Below are positions 1-8,708 of a stretch of 64,000 nucleotides of DNA, piece after piece. The position numbers and the translations under genes were made by a program. Source of the DNA: Lysinibacillus sp. 2017 (GTDB taxonomy: Bacteria > Bacillota > Bacilli > Bacillales_A > Planococcaceae); the NCBI RefSeq assembly GCF_003073375.1, contig NZ_CP029002.1, positions 792,001 through 856,000 on the forward strand, in the 5' to 3' direction. A model generated the notes under the pieces. It searched no databases, was not told the DNA's origin, and saw only the letters and a list, made by a program, of their open reading frames with translations. Positions within the stretch are counted from its first letter, which is position 1, and every line of letters begins with the position of its first letter.

Positions 1-103
1 AAAGCATCTGCCGATAGACTAATGAACTTACTTCACATTCGTCATTACATGGTTAGGAACCATCGGGTGTGATAGCATTAATTTGCTTAGCAAGACCTTT
101 GCC
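1..103 (+). promoter_or_regulatory. yybP-ykoY family Mn2+ riboswitch aptamer (5' end outside window)
   Basis: The 3' aptamer signature TTAGCAAGACCTTTGCC lies at 87-103, and the preceding helices fit the family. A 6-bp hairpin ATGGTT/AACCAT is enclosed by TCACA/TGTGA, with the conserved CGTCA and CGGG internal strands, and a short AGCA/TGCT helix follows. The 5' closing strand (expected GGCAAAGG-like) would lie just before base 1. Members of this family sense Mn2+ and commonly sit ahead of TerC-family genes, as here. The strand CCTTTGCC (96-103) can pair either with that missing 5' strand or with the terminator that follows, which is the usual ON-switch arrangement. The family call is based on recalled sequence signatures. 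Confidence 0.85.
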
Positions 104-130
104 TTTTAAAAAGGCAGAGGTCTTTTCTTT
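92..130 (+). terminator. Riboswitch expression-platform terminator
   Basis: AAGACCTTTGCC (92-103) pairs with GGCAGAGGTCTT (113-124) as a 12-bp stem with one G-T wobble, followed by a T-rich tail. Its 5' arm is the 3' strand of the aptamer, so ligand-stabilised aptamer folding should prevent termination and allow transcription of the TerC gene at 220. Confidence 0.8.
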
Positions 131-219
131 TTGGAAAAATTCGGATGTTTATTCAACTAAGTATAAGGTAATTTACCCGCAAATTTGGGTAATAGTACAT
201 CATAAGGAGGAGAACTTTC

Positions 220-987
220 ATGGAAGCAATTTTATTAGAATACGCATGGGTCTTACTGGTTTTAATTTTCCTTGAAGGACTTTTAGCTGCAGATAATGCG
301 GTCGTAATGGCGGTAATGGTAAAACACTTACCGAAAGAACTACAAAAAAAGGCATTGTTTTATGGATTATTTGGAGCGTTTGTATTCCGCTTCATCGCAC
401 TATTCCTAATTACGTATTTAGCGAAATATTGGGAAATTCAAGCTATCGGGGCTGCTTATCTATTATTCATTTCAATAAAACATTTATATGATAATCACTT
501 TAAAAAAGAAGATGAACATGAGGAAGCGGAAACAGTGAAAAAGGGCTCTGGCTTCTGGATGACGGTATTTAAAGTTGAGTTAGCGGATATCGCATTTGCT
601 ATTGACTCAATGCTTGCAGCAGTTGCGATTGCTATGACATTGCCACATTTAAGTGATATGCATATCGGCGGCATTAATGCAGGTCCATTCGCAGTTATGT
701 TCTTAGGTGGATTTATCGGCCTTGTCATTATGCGATTTGCTGCACAAATGTTCGTAAAATTATTAAACGATTACCCAACATTAGAAACAGCTGCATTCTT
801 AATCGTAGGTTGGGTTGGTGTGAAGTTAGCTGTATTAGCTTTAAGTCATGAAAACTTAGCAATTATTGATCCACACTTCCCACATTCGACTGTGTGGAAA
901 GCAATCTTCTGGGTTGTCTTACTAGGCTTAGCAGTGGGCGGTTATGTAGTAAGTGTTGTTAAAAAGAAAAAAGAAAATGCGAATTAA
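220..987 (+). CDS. TerC family integral membrane protein (MeeF/MeeY-like, YceF/YkoY family)
   Basis: A 255-residue polytopic membrane protein of the TerC family. The two conserved acidic motifs are visible: an E-x5-DN motif near residues 19-26 in the first helix, and VELADIAFAIDS near residue 118. About seven hydrophobic segments are interrupted by a charged His/Glu/Lys loop around residues 90-110. Bacillus relatives (YceF/MeeF and YkoY/MeeY) are linked to manganese export and to loading Mn2+ into secreted enzymes. The Mn2+ riboswitch directly upstream supports a manganese role here. The start follows AAGGAGGAG with good spacing. Which of the two Bacillus paralogues it matches cannot be decided by reading. 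Confidence 0.9.
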   Translation: MEAILLEYAWVLLVLIFLEGLLAADNAVVMAVMVKHLPKELQKKALFYGLFGAFVFRFIALFLITYLAKYWEIQAIGAAYLLFISIKHLYDNHFKKEDEHEEAETVKKGSGFWMTVFKVELADIAFAIDSMLAAVAIAMTLPHLSDMHIGGINAGPFAVMFLGGFIGLVIMRFAAQMFVKLLNDYPTLETAAFLIVGWVGVKLAVLALSHENLAIIDPHFPHSTVWKAIFWVVLLGLAVGGYVVSVVKKKKENAN

Positions 988-1107
988 TGAAGCGTAATTC
1001 GTGAAAATTGGGGATTGCTACAAAGAGAACCTTTGAGCAGTTCCTTTTCTTTTAGTTAAAAATTCATTATACTAGGAAAAAATGTTATGAATTAGGGAGG
1101 CGAAGAG

Positions 1108-2457
1108 ATGCCTTTTAAACAGTTAGCGACTCGTAATATTACGCCTTTCCAAATATTACTAACCTTTTATTTTTTTGCGATTTTAATTTCTTACTTATTA
1201 CTTCGCATTCCAGGTGTCCACCTTGAAGGTGTAGAAGTATCACATTTAGACAGCTTATTTACGGCAGTAAGTGCGGTAAGTGTGACTGGTTTAACGACTG
1301 TGATTGTTTCAGAAACATACAGTGGCTTTGGACTTGCAATGATTTTATTGATTTTACAATTTGGCGCCATTGGAATTATGTCGATTGGTACGTTTTTGTG
1401 GCTGTTATTCGGAAAGAAAATTGGGATGCGCGAGCGCCAATTAATCATGATTGACCACAACCAATATAATCTTTCAGGCGTTGTTATGTTAATTAAACAA
1501 ATTGCAAGGTTATTGATTTTGATAGAAAGTATTGGTGCACTTATTTTGACAGTGCATTTTAAACGCTATTTTGATACGTGGGAAGAGTCGGCGATTCAGG
1601 GTGTGTTTGCCTCTGTTTCCGCTACAACGAATGGTGGATTTGATATTACGGGCTTAAGTTTACAGCCATTCCATCATGATTATTTTGTGCAGTTTGTGTG
1701 CATGATTTTAATTTTTTTAGGGGCAATTGGGTTTCCAGTGCTCATAGAAGTAAAAACGTATTTAATGAAAAAGGATTCTACATTTCGTTTTAGTTTGTTT
1801 ACGAAAATCACGACTGTTACGTATGCAGGACTTTTCGCTATCGGAACGTTAATCATTTTACTTTTGGAATCATTTCACTCATTTAAAGGAATGCGATGGC
1901 ATGAAGCGGTTTTTTCTGCGATGTTTCATTCGGCATCGACAAGATCTGCAGGATTGACGACGTATGATGTGACTACTTTTAGTGAAGCTACAGACTTATT
2001 TATGAGTGGACTTATGTTTATCGGAGCTTCTCCAAGTTCAGTAGGTGGGGGAATTCGTACGACGACCTTTGCCATTGTCACGCTATTTTTAATCGCCTTT
2101 TCACGTGGACAGTCTGACATTCAAATTTTTAATCGGGAAATTCATGTCATTGATGTATATCGTTCGTTTGCCGTGCTAATTTTTGCAGTATTTATGGTAC
2201 TCGGTGCCACGATGGCCTTACTAATTACAGAGCCGCACGCAACGATGATTCAAATTATTTTTGAAATCACCTCAGCGTTCGGAACGTGTGGGATGTCACT
2301 TGGAATAACGGAAAACTTATCGACGATAGGGAAATTTATTATTATGGGATTGATGTTTATTGGACGAGTTGGATTAATTTCCTTCCTTTATTCGATTACA
2401 GGTAGACCGACCAAGAAAAAATATCATTATCCGAAAGAACGAGTTATTATTGGATAA
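1108..2457 (+). CDS. ktrB: Ktr potassium uptake system membrane subunit (KtrB/KtrD type)
   Basis: A 449-residue Trk/Ktr/HKT-family channel subunit for K+ uptake, working in the membrane with a cytosolic RCK ring. The four pore-loop filter segments are present: VTGLT near 59-63, TTNGGFD at 173-179, TRSAGLTT at 278-285 and GTCGMS at 392-397. The conserved SVGGGIRTTT after the third repeat is also present. Its length matches Bacillus KtrB/KtrD (about 445-449). No RCK gene is adjacent. The only RCK partner in the window is ktrC at 34,249, so this may be the KtrD of a KtrCD-like pair. The start follows TTAGGGAGGCG. Confidence 0.93.
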   Translation: MPFKQLATRNITPFQILLTFYFFAILISYLLLRIPGVHLEGVEVSHLDSLFTAVSAVSVTGLTTVIVSETYSGFGLAMILLILQFGAIGIMSIGTFLWLLFGKKIGMRERQLIMIDHNQYNLSGVVMLIKQIARLLILIESIGALILTVHFKRYFDTWEESAIQGVFASVSATTNGGFDITGLSLQPFHHDYFVQFVCMILIFLGAIGFPVLIEVKTYLMKKDSTFRFSLFTKITTVTYAGLFAIGTLIILLLESFHSFKGMRWHEAVFSAMFHSASTRSAGLTTYDVTTFSEATDLFMSGLMFIGASPSSVGGGIRTTTFAIVTLFLIAFSRGQSDIQIFNREIHVIDVYRSFAVLIFAVFMVLGATMALLITEPHATMIQIIFEITSAFGTCGMSLGITENLSTIGKFIIMGLMFIGRVGLISFLYSITGRPTKKKYHYPKERVIIG

Positions 2458-2458
2458 G

Positions 2459-2506
2459 AAAAAGTGCTGCACTATCTTAACAATAGATAGTGCAGCGCTT
2501 TTTAAT
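2459..2506 (+). terminator. Rho-independent terminator after ktrB
   Basis: GCTGCACTATCT pairs perfectly with AGATAGTGCAGC around a 7-nt loop, extended by AAAAAG/CTTTTT, and a T-rich tail follows. Confidence 0.92.
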
Positions 2507-2570
2507 TTTAGGAAATTATAAATCCATCGTATTGTGGATAACTTTTAAATAAAGCATATCTCACGTCTAG

Positions 2571-2681
2571 GCTAAAGCGCCAACCCCTCGAGCTTTTCGG
2601 CCCCTCTGTTGATGCGTGATGGAACGTTTACTTTCTTGTCGGGTCCTCCAAAGCTGTTCGGGGCTAAACGGACGCTTTAGC
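2571..2681. repeat. Dispersed Bacillaceae-type intergenic repeat with terminal inverted repeats
   Basis: A 111-bp block bounded by the inverted repeat GCTAAAGCG (2571-2579) and CGCTTTAGC (2673-2681). It contains the internal motifs CCCCTCGAGC and TTCGGGGCT. The block is GC-richer than its surroundings. From memory it resembles a repeat family seen in many Bacillus intergenic regions (CAGCGCCTAGCCCCTCGAG type). The function of that family is not known to me. It sits between two convergent genes. Confidence 0.6.
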
Positions 2682-2691
2682 ACTTTTGTTC

Positions 2692-4425
2692 TTAATTAAA
2701 TGTGTAAAAGTATGGTGTTTGTCCATTACGGAAGTACGTAAATAAGTAACCTGGTTGTTTTTGAGGAGCACCGACTTCATAGCTTTGTAAATCGATATGG
2801 AATGGGATGATTAGTGAGTGTTTGAATAGCTCGCGCTCATTAATATTCATATTCGAAAATTCCTCACCAACAATAGCTGGATTTTCTTTAATACGTCCAT
2901 ACACTTGCTTCATTTGGTCTTCAGAAAGACGATCATCCCACCATAATTTACGTGGTTGGAATTGTTGACCTTTTAAATAATCGTATTTCATCAAGCTAAT
3001 GATGACGTCTAAATCAGCATTTTCAACCGTTTCTAAAAACTCAATTAAACGACGGAATAAATCTTCAAGCTGATGACCTATACGTGACCAGCCTTTTGTT
3101 TCCCAATACGTACCAAAGTTTTGGAAGAAATCAAATGGTGTGTCGAATACTTTTGTTACTAAATATTCAATCGTGTTATCCATACGATGTCCGTTCCAAT
3201 ACTTTTCTAACACGTCTTCTGCATGTTTAATGCGAACGATGTCATCAAATGTTAAAACGTTATTTGAGAAAATTTCATATGGCGAAATATCGACATAGGT
3301 GTATCCATATTTTTCAGCTTCAAGTCGTAAGCCTGTCCCGCGTAATAACTTTAAGAAGCCAAGCTGTAATTCCTCAGGACGCATCGCGAATACATCGTTA
3401 AACGTTCTACGGAATGAAGCGTAATCTTCTTCTGGTAAACCAGCAATTAAATCTAAATGCTGATCGATTTTACCGCCTTCTTTTACCATCATTACAGTAC
3501 GTGTAAGTTTTTCGAAGTTTTGGCGGCGTTTGACTAAATCATTCGTTAAATCATTAGTAGATTGAACGCCAATTTCAAAGCGGAATAATCCCTTTGGTGC
3601 GTTGTCATTTAAAAATTGAATGACTTCAGGACGCATAATGTCCGCTGTAATTTCGAATTGGAACACAACACCTGGCTTATGCTCGTCAATTAAAAATTGG
3701 AACATTTCCATCGCATAACTACGGCTAATATTAAAGGTACGGTCAACGAACTTAATTGTACGTGCACCATTGTCCATAAGGTAGCGAATATCTTCTTTTA
3801 TTTTTTCGCGGTTGAAGTAACGTACACCAACTTCGATACTAGACAAGCAAAACTGACAGCTAAACGGACAGCCGCGGCTTGTTTCAATATATTGAATACG
3901 TTTCCCGATATGTGGTAAATCCTCTTCAAAGCGGAACGGAGTGGCAATTTCACGCAAGTCCACTTTTGGTGGCTGGGCATGAATTTTTAATTTTCCATCT
4001 TCTAGGTAACAAATACCTGGTACTTTTTCTAAAGCAATTTCCCCATTAAAGTAGCGCATCATTTCTTTGAAAGATACTTCGCCCTCTCCCATAATGATGA
4101 AATCAATTTCCTCATGCTTACGAATCCAATCGTGCACATCATAAGAAACTTCTGGACCACCAAGGACGATTTTAACGTTTGGTAAAACCGTTTTTAACAT
4201 GCGGATAACGGCAATGGTTTCGTTAATATTCCAAATATAGCAACTGAAACCAATAACGTCAGGTTTCTTTTGGAATAAATCCGACACAATATTGAATGCA
4301 GGATCTTTAATGGTATATTCAGCTAATTCACAATCGAATTCTGGCAATGCAGCAGCTTTTAAATAGCGAATGGCTAAATTAGTATGGATATATTTCGCGT
4401 TTAATGTACTTAAAACTATTTTCAT
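2692..4425 (-). CDS. B12-binding domain-containing radical SAM protein (DUF4080 type)
   Basis: A 577-residue protein. The N-terminal ~140 residues look like a cobalamin-binding Rossmann domain (VIGFSCYIWN, then VLGGPEVS). A radical SAM core follows with the CxxxCxxC cluster motif at C186, C190 and C193 (SRGCPFSCQFC), which should bind a [4Fe-4S] cluster and SAM. The C-terminal ~170 residues match the helical extension usual in this Firmicute family. The reaction and substrate are unknown. The gene is transcribed alone and convergently with ktrB. The start is ATG behind GAGGAGAAAT. Confidence 0.85.
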   Translation of the reverse strand: MKIVLSTLNAKYIHTNLAIRYLKAAALPEFDCELAEYTIKDPAFNIVSDLFQKKPDVIGFSCYIWNINETIAVIRMLKTVLPNVKIVLGGPEVSYDVHDWIRKHEEIDFIIMGEGEVSFKEMMRYFNGEIALEKVPGICYLEDGKLKIHAQPPKVDLREIATPFRFEEDLPHIGKRIQYIETSRGCPFSCQFCLSSIEVGVRYFNREKIKEDIRYLMDNGARTIKFVDRTFNISRSYAMEMFQFLIDEHKPGVVFQFEITADIMRPEVIQFLNDNAPKGLFRFEIGVQSTNDLTNDLVKRRQNFEKLTRTVMMVKEGGKIDQHLDLIAGLPEEDYASFRRTFNDVFAMRPEELQLGFLKLLRGTGLRLEAEKYGYTYVDISPYEIFSNNVLTFDDIVRIKHAEDVLEKYWNGHRMDNTIEYLVTKVFDTPFDFFQNFGTYWETKGWSRIGHQLEDLFRRLIEFLETVENADLDVIISLMKYDYLKGQQFQPRKLWWDDRLSEDQMKQVYGRIKENPAIVGEEFSNMNINERELFKHSLIIPFHIDLQSYEVGAPQKQPGYLFTYFRNGQTPYFYTFN

Positions 4426-4591
4426 ATTTTATTTCTCCTCTTCATATATACTATTGTACCAGTGTGCGAAGAAGCACACAATTGGTAGGAATTGCCCATT
4501 TTATTACAATTCAAAATATGGAATAATATTACTTGTGAATGAAGATTCAGAATATTCGATAATATGATAGACGGTGGAGGGAATTGAAGCA

Positions 4592-6049
4592 GTGGAAATC
4601 CATTTTGGAAACATGTTAGAAGAATTATTTCAGCAAGCACATGAAAATATTGTTGTTTTAAATCGTTCAAGAAATATCGTGTTTATAAATTTAAAAGCCA
4701 CAAGTGAACTTCAACTGTCAAAATCTGAATCAAATTATTTAAACTTAACAGCACATTCTGAAAAAGAATGGGAAGAATTTATTCGAACAATTGATCAAAA
4801 TATGACAGCGAGCTGTATTGTTACGGTAATCAATGATGCAAATCAAGAACTGTCGCTAAAAATTAGCGGTTATTTGATTGGAGGGGAGCAACTCATATAT
4901 TGCCGACTTCAATTAAACCCACTGCAGTCTTTGACAAAAACTATTCCTTATAGGTCTATTTCATTTCAACAATTAATCAATGGTATGGCACATGGTGTCG
5001 TATTAACTGCTTTGAATGGAAAGATTATTACAGCCAATACCGAAGCACTTCAATTAATGAATCGTGATTATTGGCAAATTGAAAAGAGAAGTTATGACTG
5101 CTTATTTGAAGAATGTACGTATGATTCAGCAGTCATTGTCAATTATTATAAAAAAATCGCTAAAAGTGAATTAGCGAGTGTTGTTGTGCAAACAACAGAT
5201 AAAATAGGAAATCGACGCTACTTAAATTTTTCAAGTAAAATTGATGAGACATTAGGTATTTTAATTACAACGATTACGGATCATACAGAAATAATGGAGT
5301 TATTACAAAAAGTTGAACATCAACAAGTATTATCTTTAATGGGGCAAAATGTGTCGGTTATTGCTCATGAAATTCGCAATCCTATGACATCGATACAAGG
5401 GTTTATTCAAATGATAAAAAATAATAGTGAAGAAAAAGAACATCCGTATTTTCATATTGTCGAAACGGAATTAAAGCGAATGGATGATTTATTATTAGAT
5501 ATGTTGAATTTCTCTAAACCAAAAAAGAGTAGTTTGGTTTATGTGAATTTACAGCATTTGATTGAGGAAGTTATTGAATTTATGCAGCCTAAGATCCAAT
5601 TATCTCAAGCAAAAATATTATTTAATTACGAGGAAAATGAAGTATATCTTTTATATGGAGATGAAAAACGATTGAAACAATTGTTAATCAATTTATTGAA
5701 AAATGCGATTGAATCGATTGAAATGAATACGTCAATTTGTATTCAACTTCGTTATACATCAAAAGATTGTTTACAGTTATCGGTAGGAGATCAGGGACGT
5801 GGCATCGATCAAACACAAGTTGAAAAGGTATTCGACCCATTTTATTCAACAAAAGAAACAGGGACAGGCTTAGGCCTTTTACTCGTTCAGGCCATCGCAA
5901 ACGAACATAATGGAACCATTCAAGTTGAAAGTGAAGTAGGGAAAGGTACAACATTTATTATTGACTTTAAATTAAATCATACTAATTATGACCGTTTAAA
6001 TAATGTTAATAAGTTAGCGAGTGTTCAGACGAAAGTGAACTTCATGTAG
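4592..6049 (+). CDS. PAS-domain sensor histidine kinase (orphan, sporulation-kinase-like)
   Basis: A cytosolic histidine kinase of 485 residues with no obvious transmembrane helix. The order is two PAS-like regions (about 10-110 and 125-240), then HisKA with phosphoacceptor His259 in VIAHEIRNPMTS, then HATPase_c. The ATPase domain shows the N box (NLLKNAIES), the G1 box (GDQGRGID), an F box (FDPFYST) and the G2 box (TGLGLLL). The domain plan resembles Bacillus Kin-type kinases feeding Spo0F. No response regulator is adjacent. A GTG at 4574 opens the frame earlier, but the GGAGGG ribosome site at 4576-4581 lies inside that extension, so GTG 4592 is preferred. The ~20-residue Asn/Lys-rich tail after the kinase domain is unassigned. 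Confidence 0.85.
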   Translation: MEIHFGNMLEELFQQAHENIVVLNRSRNIVFINLKATSELQLSKSESNYLNLTAHSEKEWEEFIRTIDQNMTASCIVTVINDANQELSLKISGYLIGGEQLIYCRLQLNPLQSLTKTIPYRSISFQQLINGMAHGVVLTALNGKIITANTEALQLMNRDYWQIEKRSYDCLFEECTYDSAVIVNYYKKIAKSELASVVVQTTDKIGNRRYLNFSSKIDETLGILITTITDHTEIMELLQKVEHQQVLSLMGQNVSVIAHEIRNPMTSIQGFIQMIKNNSEEKEHPYFHIVETELKRMDDLLLDMLNFSKPKKSSLVYVNLQHLIEEVIEFMQPKIQLSQAKILFNYEENEVYLLYGDEKRLKQLLINLLKNAIESIEMNTSICIQLRYTSKDCLQLSVGDQGRGIDQTQVEKVFDPFYSTKETGTGLGLLLVQAIANEHNGTIQVESEVGKGTTFIIDFKLNHTNYDRLNNVNKLASVQTKVNFM

Positions 6050-6054
6050 TGATT

Positions 6055-6083
6055 TTGACAAAGCTTTCTTTTCATCGCATAAT
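6055..6083 (+). promoter_or_regulatory. SigmaA-type promoter for the marR gene
   Basis: TTGACA (6055-6060), a 17-bp spacer and CATAAT (6078-6083) lie about 35 bp before the MarR start. Confidence 0.7.
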
Positions 6084-6118
6084 AAACCTATTACCAAAAA
6101 TAGAGGATGGTTCTTGTT

Positions 6119-6565
6119 ATGGCTTTGGATGAAGTGAAACAATCGTTAAAGTTATTTATTGTATTATCAAGAGCTCATAAAGCAATTAGTGAGGCGACAA
6201 ACCAATTTATTCAAAAAAGTGGTGTCAATCCGACTGAATTTGCTGTGTTAGAGCTTTTATATCATAAAGGGCGTCAGCCGCTCCAACAGATTGGAAATAA
6301 GATTTTACTAGCAAGTGGTTCGATTACGTATGTTGTCGATAAATTAGAAAAGCGCGGTTTTTTAGCGCGTATTTCATGTCCTAATGATCGTCGCGTTACG
6401 TATGCAGAAATTACAGACGCAGGTTCTGAATTTATGAGTAGCTTATTTCCCGAACATGAAAAGCAAATACATGAACTATTAAATGTACTTTCTGTTGAGG
6501 AAAAGCAAACGGCAATCGAACTATTAAAAAAACTAGGTTTATCCATTAAAGACTTATCTTATTAA
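6119..6565 (+). CDS. MarR family transcriptional regulator
   Basis: A 148-residue winged-helix regulator. A helical dimerisation segment is followed by the winged helix (PTEFAVLELLYHKG, then ILLASGSITYVVDKLEKRG) and the wing motif CPNDRRVTYAEITDAG, typical of MarR/OhrR/MhqR proteins. The single Cys (in ISCPNDRR) is in the wing, not at the OhrR sensing position near the N-terminus, so peroxide sensing of the OhrR kind is not indicated. The ATG at 6107 is embedded in the AGAGG ribosome site, so ATG 6119 is chosen. It has its own promoter and terminator. The target is unknown. Confidence 0.88.
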   Translation: MALDEVKQSLKLFIVLSRAHKAISEATNQFIQKSGVNPTEFAVLELLYHKGRQPLQQIGNKILLASGSITYVVDKLEKRGFLARISCPNDRRVTYAEITDAGSEFMSSLFPEHEKQIHELLNVLSVEEKQTAIELLKKLGLSIKDLSY

Positions 6566-6605
6566 AAAAGCTTATCGGCCCTTATAAGGACTGATAAGCT
6601 TTTTC
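6564..6605 (+). terminator. Rho-independent terminator after marR
   Basis: AAAAAGCTTATC pairs with GATAAGCTTTTT around a GC-containing upper stem and loop. The tail is T-rich. Confidence 0.9.
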
Positions 6606-6687
6606 TATGATTCTCGCAAAATTTGGATTGGTGAAATTAACAGTAGTGGGTCTTGCTCATCAAATCAGCACTGATTGAAAGTTCACT

Positions 6688-7374
6688 TTATTGAATTGTT
6701 AAACCCATTTGTAAAAATGCGTCTGTTAAATCAGCTTCAGCTGTGTCGTAAATTGTTAATGTAACAAGTTTTGTACCTTGTTCCAATGTTACGATTGTTA
6801 CTTTTTCTGAATCGATTACAGTTTCAAAACCACTAATATTTTGAATATCTGAATGAGTTGTTACCACTTTAGAAAAATCGACTTCGTTATAATTGCCTTC
6901 TGATGCAATAGCGGAAATGGATTCTTCAGATGATGCTTTTAAATTATTAAAGCTTGCTTCGCCTGTGCTAGTTACTTTAATTTGCATTGACAATGTATCA
7001 TCATCGTTATAGAAAAGGTGGTCAACACCAGGTTCTTCCGCTTCTAATGTAAAGTTTTCGAAATGTGAAATAGTATAATCTAATTCTTCGCTTGTAGATT
7101 CAGTTACTTTTTCAGTGAAAGCTTTACCGTTTGAAGTATACGTTAATGTTGCCTCTTCTGTTGCAGTAGTATCTGTTGAGGCTGGTTGATTCTTTTGTTC
7201 TTCTTGCTCACTAGATGCTGTAGTTTCTGTTGTGTCTTCAGATGCTACATTTTCAGTTTGTGTAGTAGTATCGCTTGCTGAAGTATTTGCTGGTTCCACT
7301 GTATCCGTATTACAAGCTGCCAGCATAGCTGATAATAATAGGAGTGAGCTAATCATTGTTAAAGATTTTTTCAT
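6688..7374 (-). CDS. Putative lipoprotein of unknown function
   Basis: A 228-residue secreted lipoprotein: a Lys-Lys start, a hydrophobic signal and the lipobox LAAC at about residues 18-21. A low-complexity Thr/Ser/Glu/Ala linker follows (about 25-75), then a folded domain rich in beta-forming residues. The linker probably spaces the domain from the membrane through the cell wall. I do not recognise the domain. It is preceded on its strand by AAAGGGGG. No transporter genes flank it, so a role as a binding protein is unsupported. Confidence 0.7.
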   Translation of the reverse strand: MKKSLTMISSLLLLSAMLAACNTDTVEPANTSASDTTTQTENVASEDTTETTASSEQEEQKNQPASTDTTATEEATLTYTSNGKAFTEKVTESTSEELDYTISHFENFTLEAEEPGVDHLFYNDDDTLSMQIKVTSTGEASFNNLKASSEESISAIASEGNYNEVDFSKVVTTHSDIQNISGFETVIDSEKVTIVTLEQGTKLVTLTIYDTAEADLTDAFLQMGLTIQ

Positions 7375-7438
7375 GGTGAATTCCCCCTTTAGAAGTATAG
7401 ACGACGATTTTTTTCGATAAGTTTCTGCTTATAGTGGA

Positions 7439-8044
7439 TTAAACGAGTGGTAATACTAAAAATAGTAATAAAGTGAACACGACATGGGACACAATGATAA
7501 GAGGTAAACTTTTTTTCCATTCATAAAGTGCTCCCCAAATAAGTCCAACGACAATCGCTGCGATCGCTCCAGGAATAAACCCACTAATTGCTAGTGAAAG
7601 TGAAAATAATAGTGCTGTAATAAATACGGCCCATAATGGAGAAGTAAAGCGTTTTAATTGTTGCTGTACATAACCTCGCCAAAACATTTCCTCACCAATG
7701 GCTACAATAAATATTAATAGGAGGTAGTGGAAAATATTTTGTGGTCCGTAAATTTTTAAAAACTTTGCAATTTCATGTGTCGATGTGGAGCCCATGGATA
7801 GATAACCTAATTTCACAATGCCATATGTTACTGTTCCATAGCCAATACCATACAATAAATATTGCCACGTAGGAATACGATCCTCAAACTTCGCAGCGAC
7901 CAAAGAAACAGCGATTCCAACTAGTAAAGTAAATGCGTATAAATACCAGAAAATCGTTTTTTCATGAAATGTATAAAACATCATACTAAAGATAAAAACC
8001 AATGCCAGAAGGAGAATAATTGTTTGCTTATGTTTTTTCATCAT
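7439..8044 (-). CDS. CPBP family intramembrane metalloprotease-like protein, catalytic set incomplete
   Basis: A 201-residue membrane protein with about six hydrophobic segments. The first CPBP/Abi motif EExxxR is intact (E118, E119, R123 in GEEMFWRGYV). At the second motif, where FxxxH is expected, the sequence reads F147-S-L-S-L151, so the His is missing. The last motif keeps a His (H187) but has Thr where Asn or Asp is usual. The fold is therefore clear but proteolytic activity is doubtful. Family members act in CAAX-type processing or bacteriocin self-immunity. The start follows AGGAGGT on the minus strand. The upstream DNA has three GATAC tandem copies (8056-8073). Confidence 0.75.
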   Translation of the reverse strand: MMKKHKQTIILLLALVFIFSMMFYTFHEKTIFWYLYAFTLLVGIAVSLVAAKFEDRIPTWQYLLYGIGYGTVTYGIVKLGYLSMGSTSTHEIAKFLKIYGPQNIFHYLLLIFIVAIGEEMFWRGYVQQQLKRFTSPLWAVFITALLFSLSLAISGFIPGAIAAIVVGLIWGALYEWKKSLPLIIVSHVVFTLLLFLVLPLV

Positions 8045-8073
8045 TTGTTTTACCTCCTGTATCGTATCGTATC

Positions 8074-8113
8074 AAAAAAAAACCTTTTTATCATCTTGCG
8101 GATGCTAAAAAGG
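8074..8113 (-). terminator. Rho-independent terminator after ykvS (minus strand)
   Basis: Read on the minus strand, CCTTTTTAGCATC pairs with GATGATAAAAAGG (single mismatch) around CGCAA and runs into nine T residues. Confidence 0.85.
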
Positions 8114-8129
8114 GTAATTTGCATTAATC

Positions 8130-8315
8130 TTACTCATGATTAGTTAGAATTTTGTAGCGTTTATGATTAACAACTGTTCGCTCTTCCATTTCAAGGTCTT
8201 GAAAGTTATCCATAATTGTAATATCTACAATTACCGAATTTTCATTTACTTTTTCAACGACACCTTTAAGTCCCTCTTTAAATTCGATAATATTTCCAAC
8301 TTCAGCAATTTTCAT
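8130..8315 (-). CDS. ykvS: YkvS-like small protein (DUF2187 family)
   Basis: A 61-residue protein that begins KIAEVGNIIEFKEGLKGVVE. It has the KOW/SH3-like beta pattern of the DUF2187 family to which B. subtilis YkvS belongs. Function is unknown; the fold suggests nucleic-acid or protein binding. It is monocistronic with a strong terminator and divergent from the small gene at 8491. The ribosome site on its strand is AAGGGACGG. Confidence 0.8.
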   Translation of the reverse strand: MKIAEVGNIIEFKEGLKGVVEKVNENSVIVDITIMDNFQDLEMEERTVVNHKRYKILTNHE

Positions 8316-8490
8316 ACGCAGTCCGTCCCTTCATCGACTAATTTTTAACAGTTTCTTGAGATTATACTATAAATAAAGTTTATTTTGAATATTTATATTA
8401 TATTCCTTCATTTTGTGAATCATTTCATTTCGTAGACGATTTTGGTATATTGAACGATAATAAATGGTTTTGTGGAGAGGGGATTTTACA

Positions 8491-8679
8491 ATGGCAGATT
8501 ATAAAGCGTTATTAGACCAATTAAGAAATAAAGAAATAGAATCAATTTTTATTAAGAAGGAGGAATTCTTACAATTTCGTGAACATTTATTAAAGGACGA
8601 ACAGTTTAAAAATTTTCGTGGCGAAGCAAAGCAAGGCGGGGACGTTGTTTACACGTTTTTAGATGTTCCAAGATCGTAA
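8491..8679 (+). CDS. Small conserved-looking hypothetical protein
   Basis: A 62-residue highly charged soluble protein (Lys/Glu rich, starting MADYKALLDQLRNKEIES). It has a helix-rich N-terminal half and ends VVYTFLDVPRS. An ATG at 8464 precedes the ribosome site, so ATG 8491 behind GAGAGGGG is used. I do not recognise a family. A possible promoter is TAGACG-17-GATAAT at about 8433-8461. The ATG-ribosome site spacing and codon use look genuine. Confidence 0.65.
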   Translation: MADYKALLDQLRNKEIESIFIKKEEFLQFREHLLKDEQFKNFRGEAKQGGDVVYTFLDVPRS

Positions 8680-8708
8680 TTTTTGTCGAAATATGCAATA
8701 GGATTTCT

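Noticed and set aside
69-275. 68-codon ORF over the riboswitch
   Set aside because: It overlaps the aptamer, the terminator and the TerC start in another frame. There is no ribosome site.
1013-1060. Terminator between the TerC gene and ktrB
   Set aside because: Only a weak GAAC/GTTC stem is visible, so termination is not supported.
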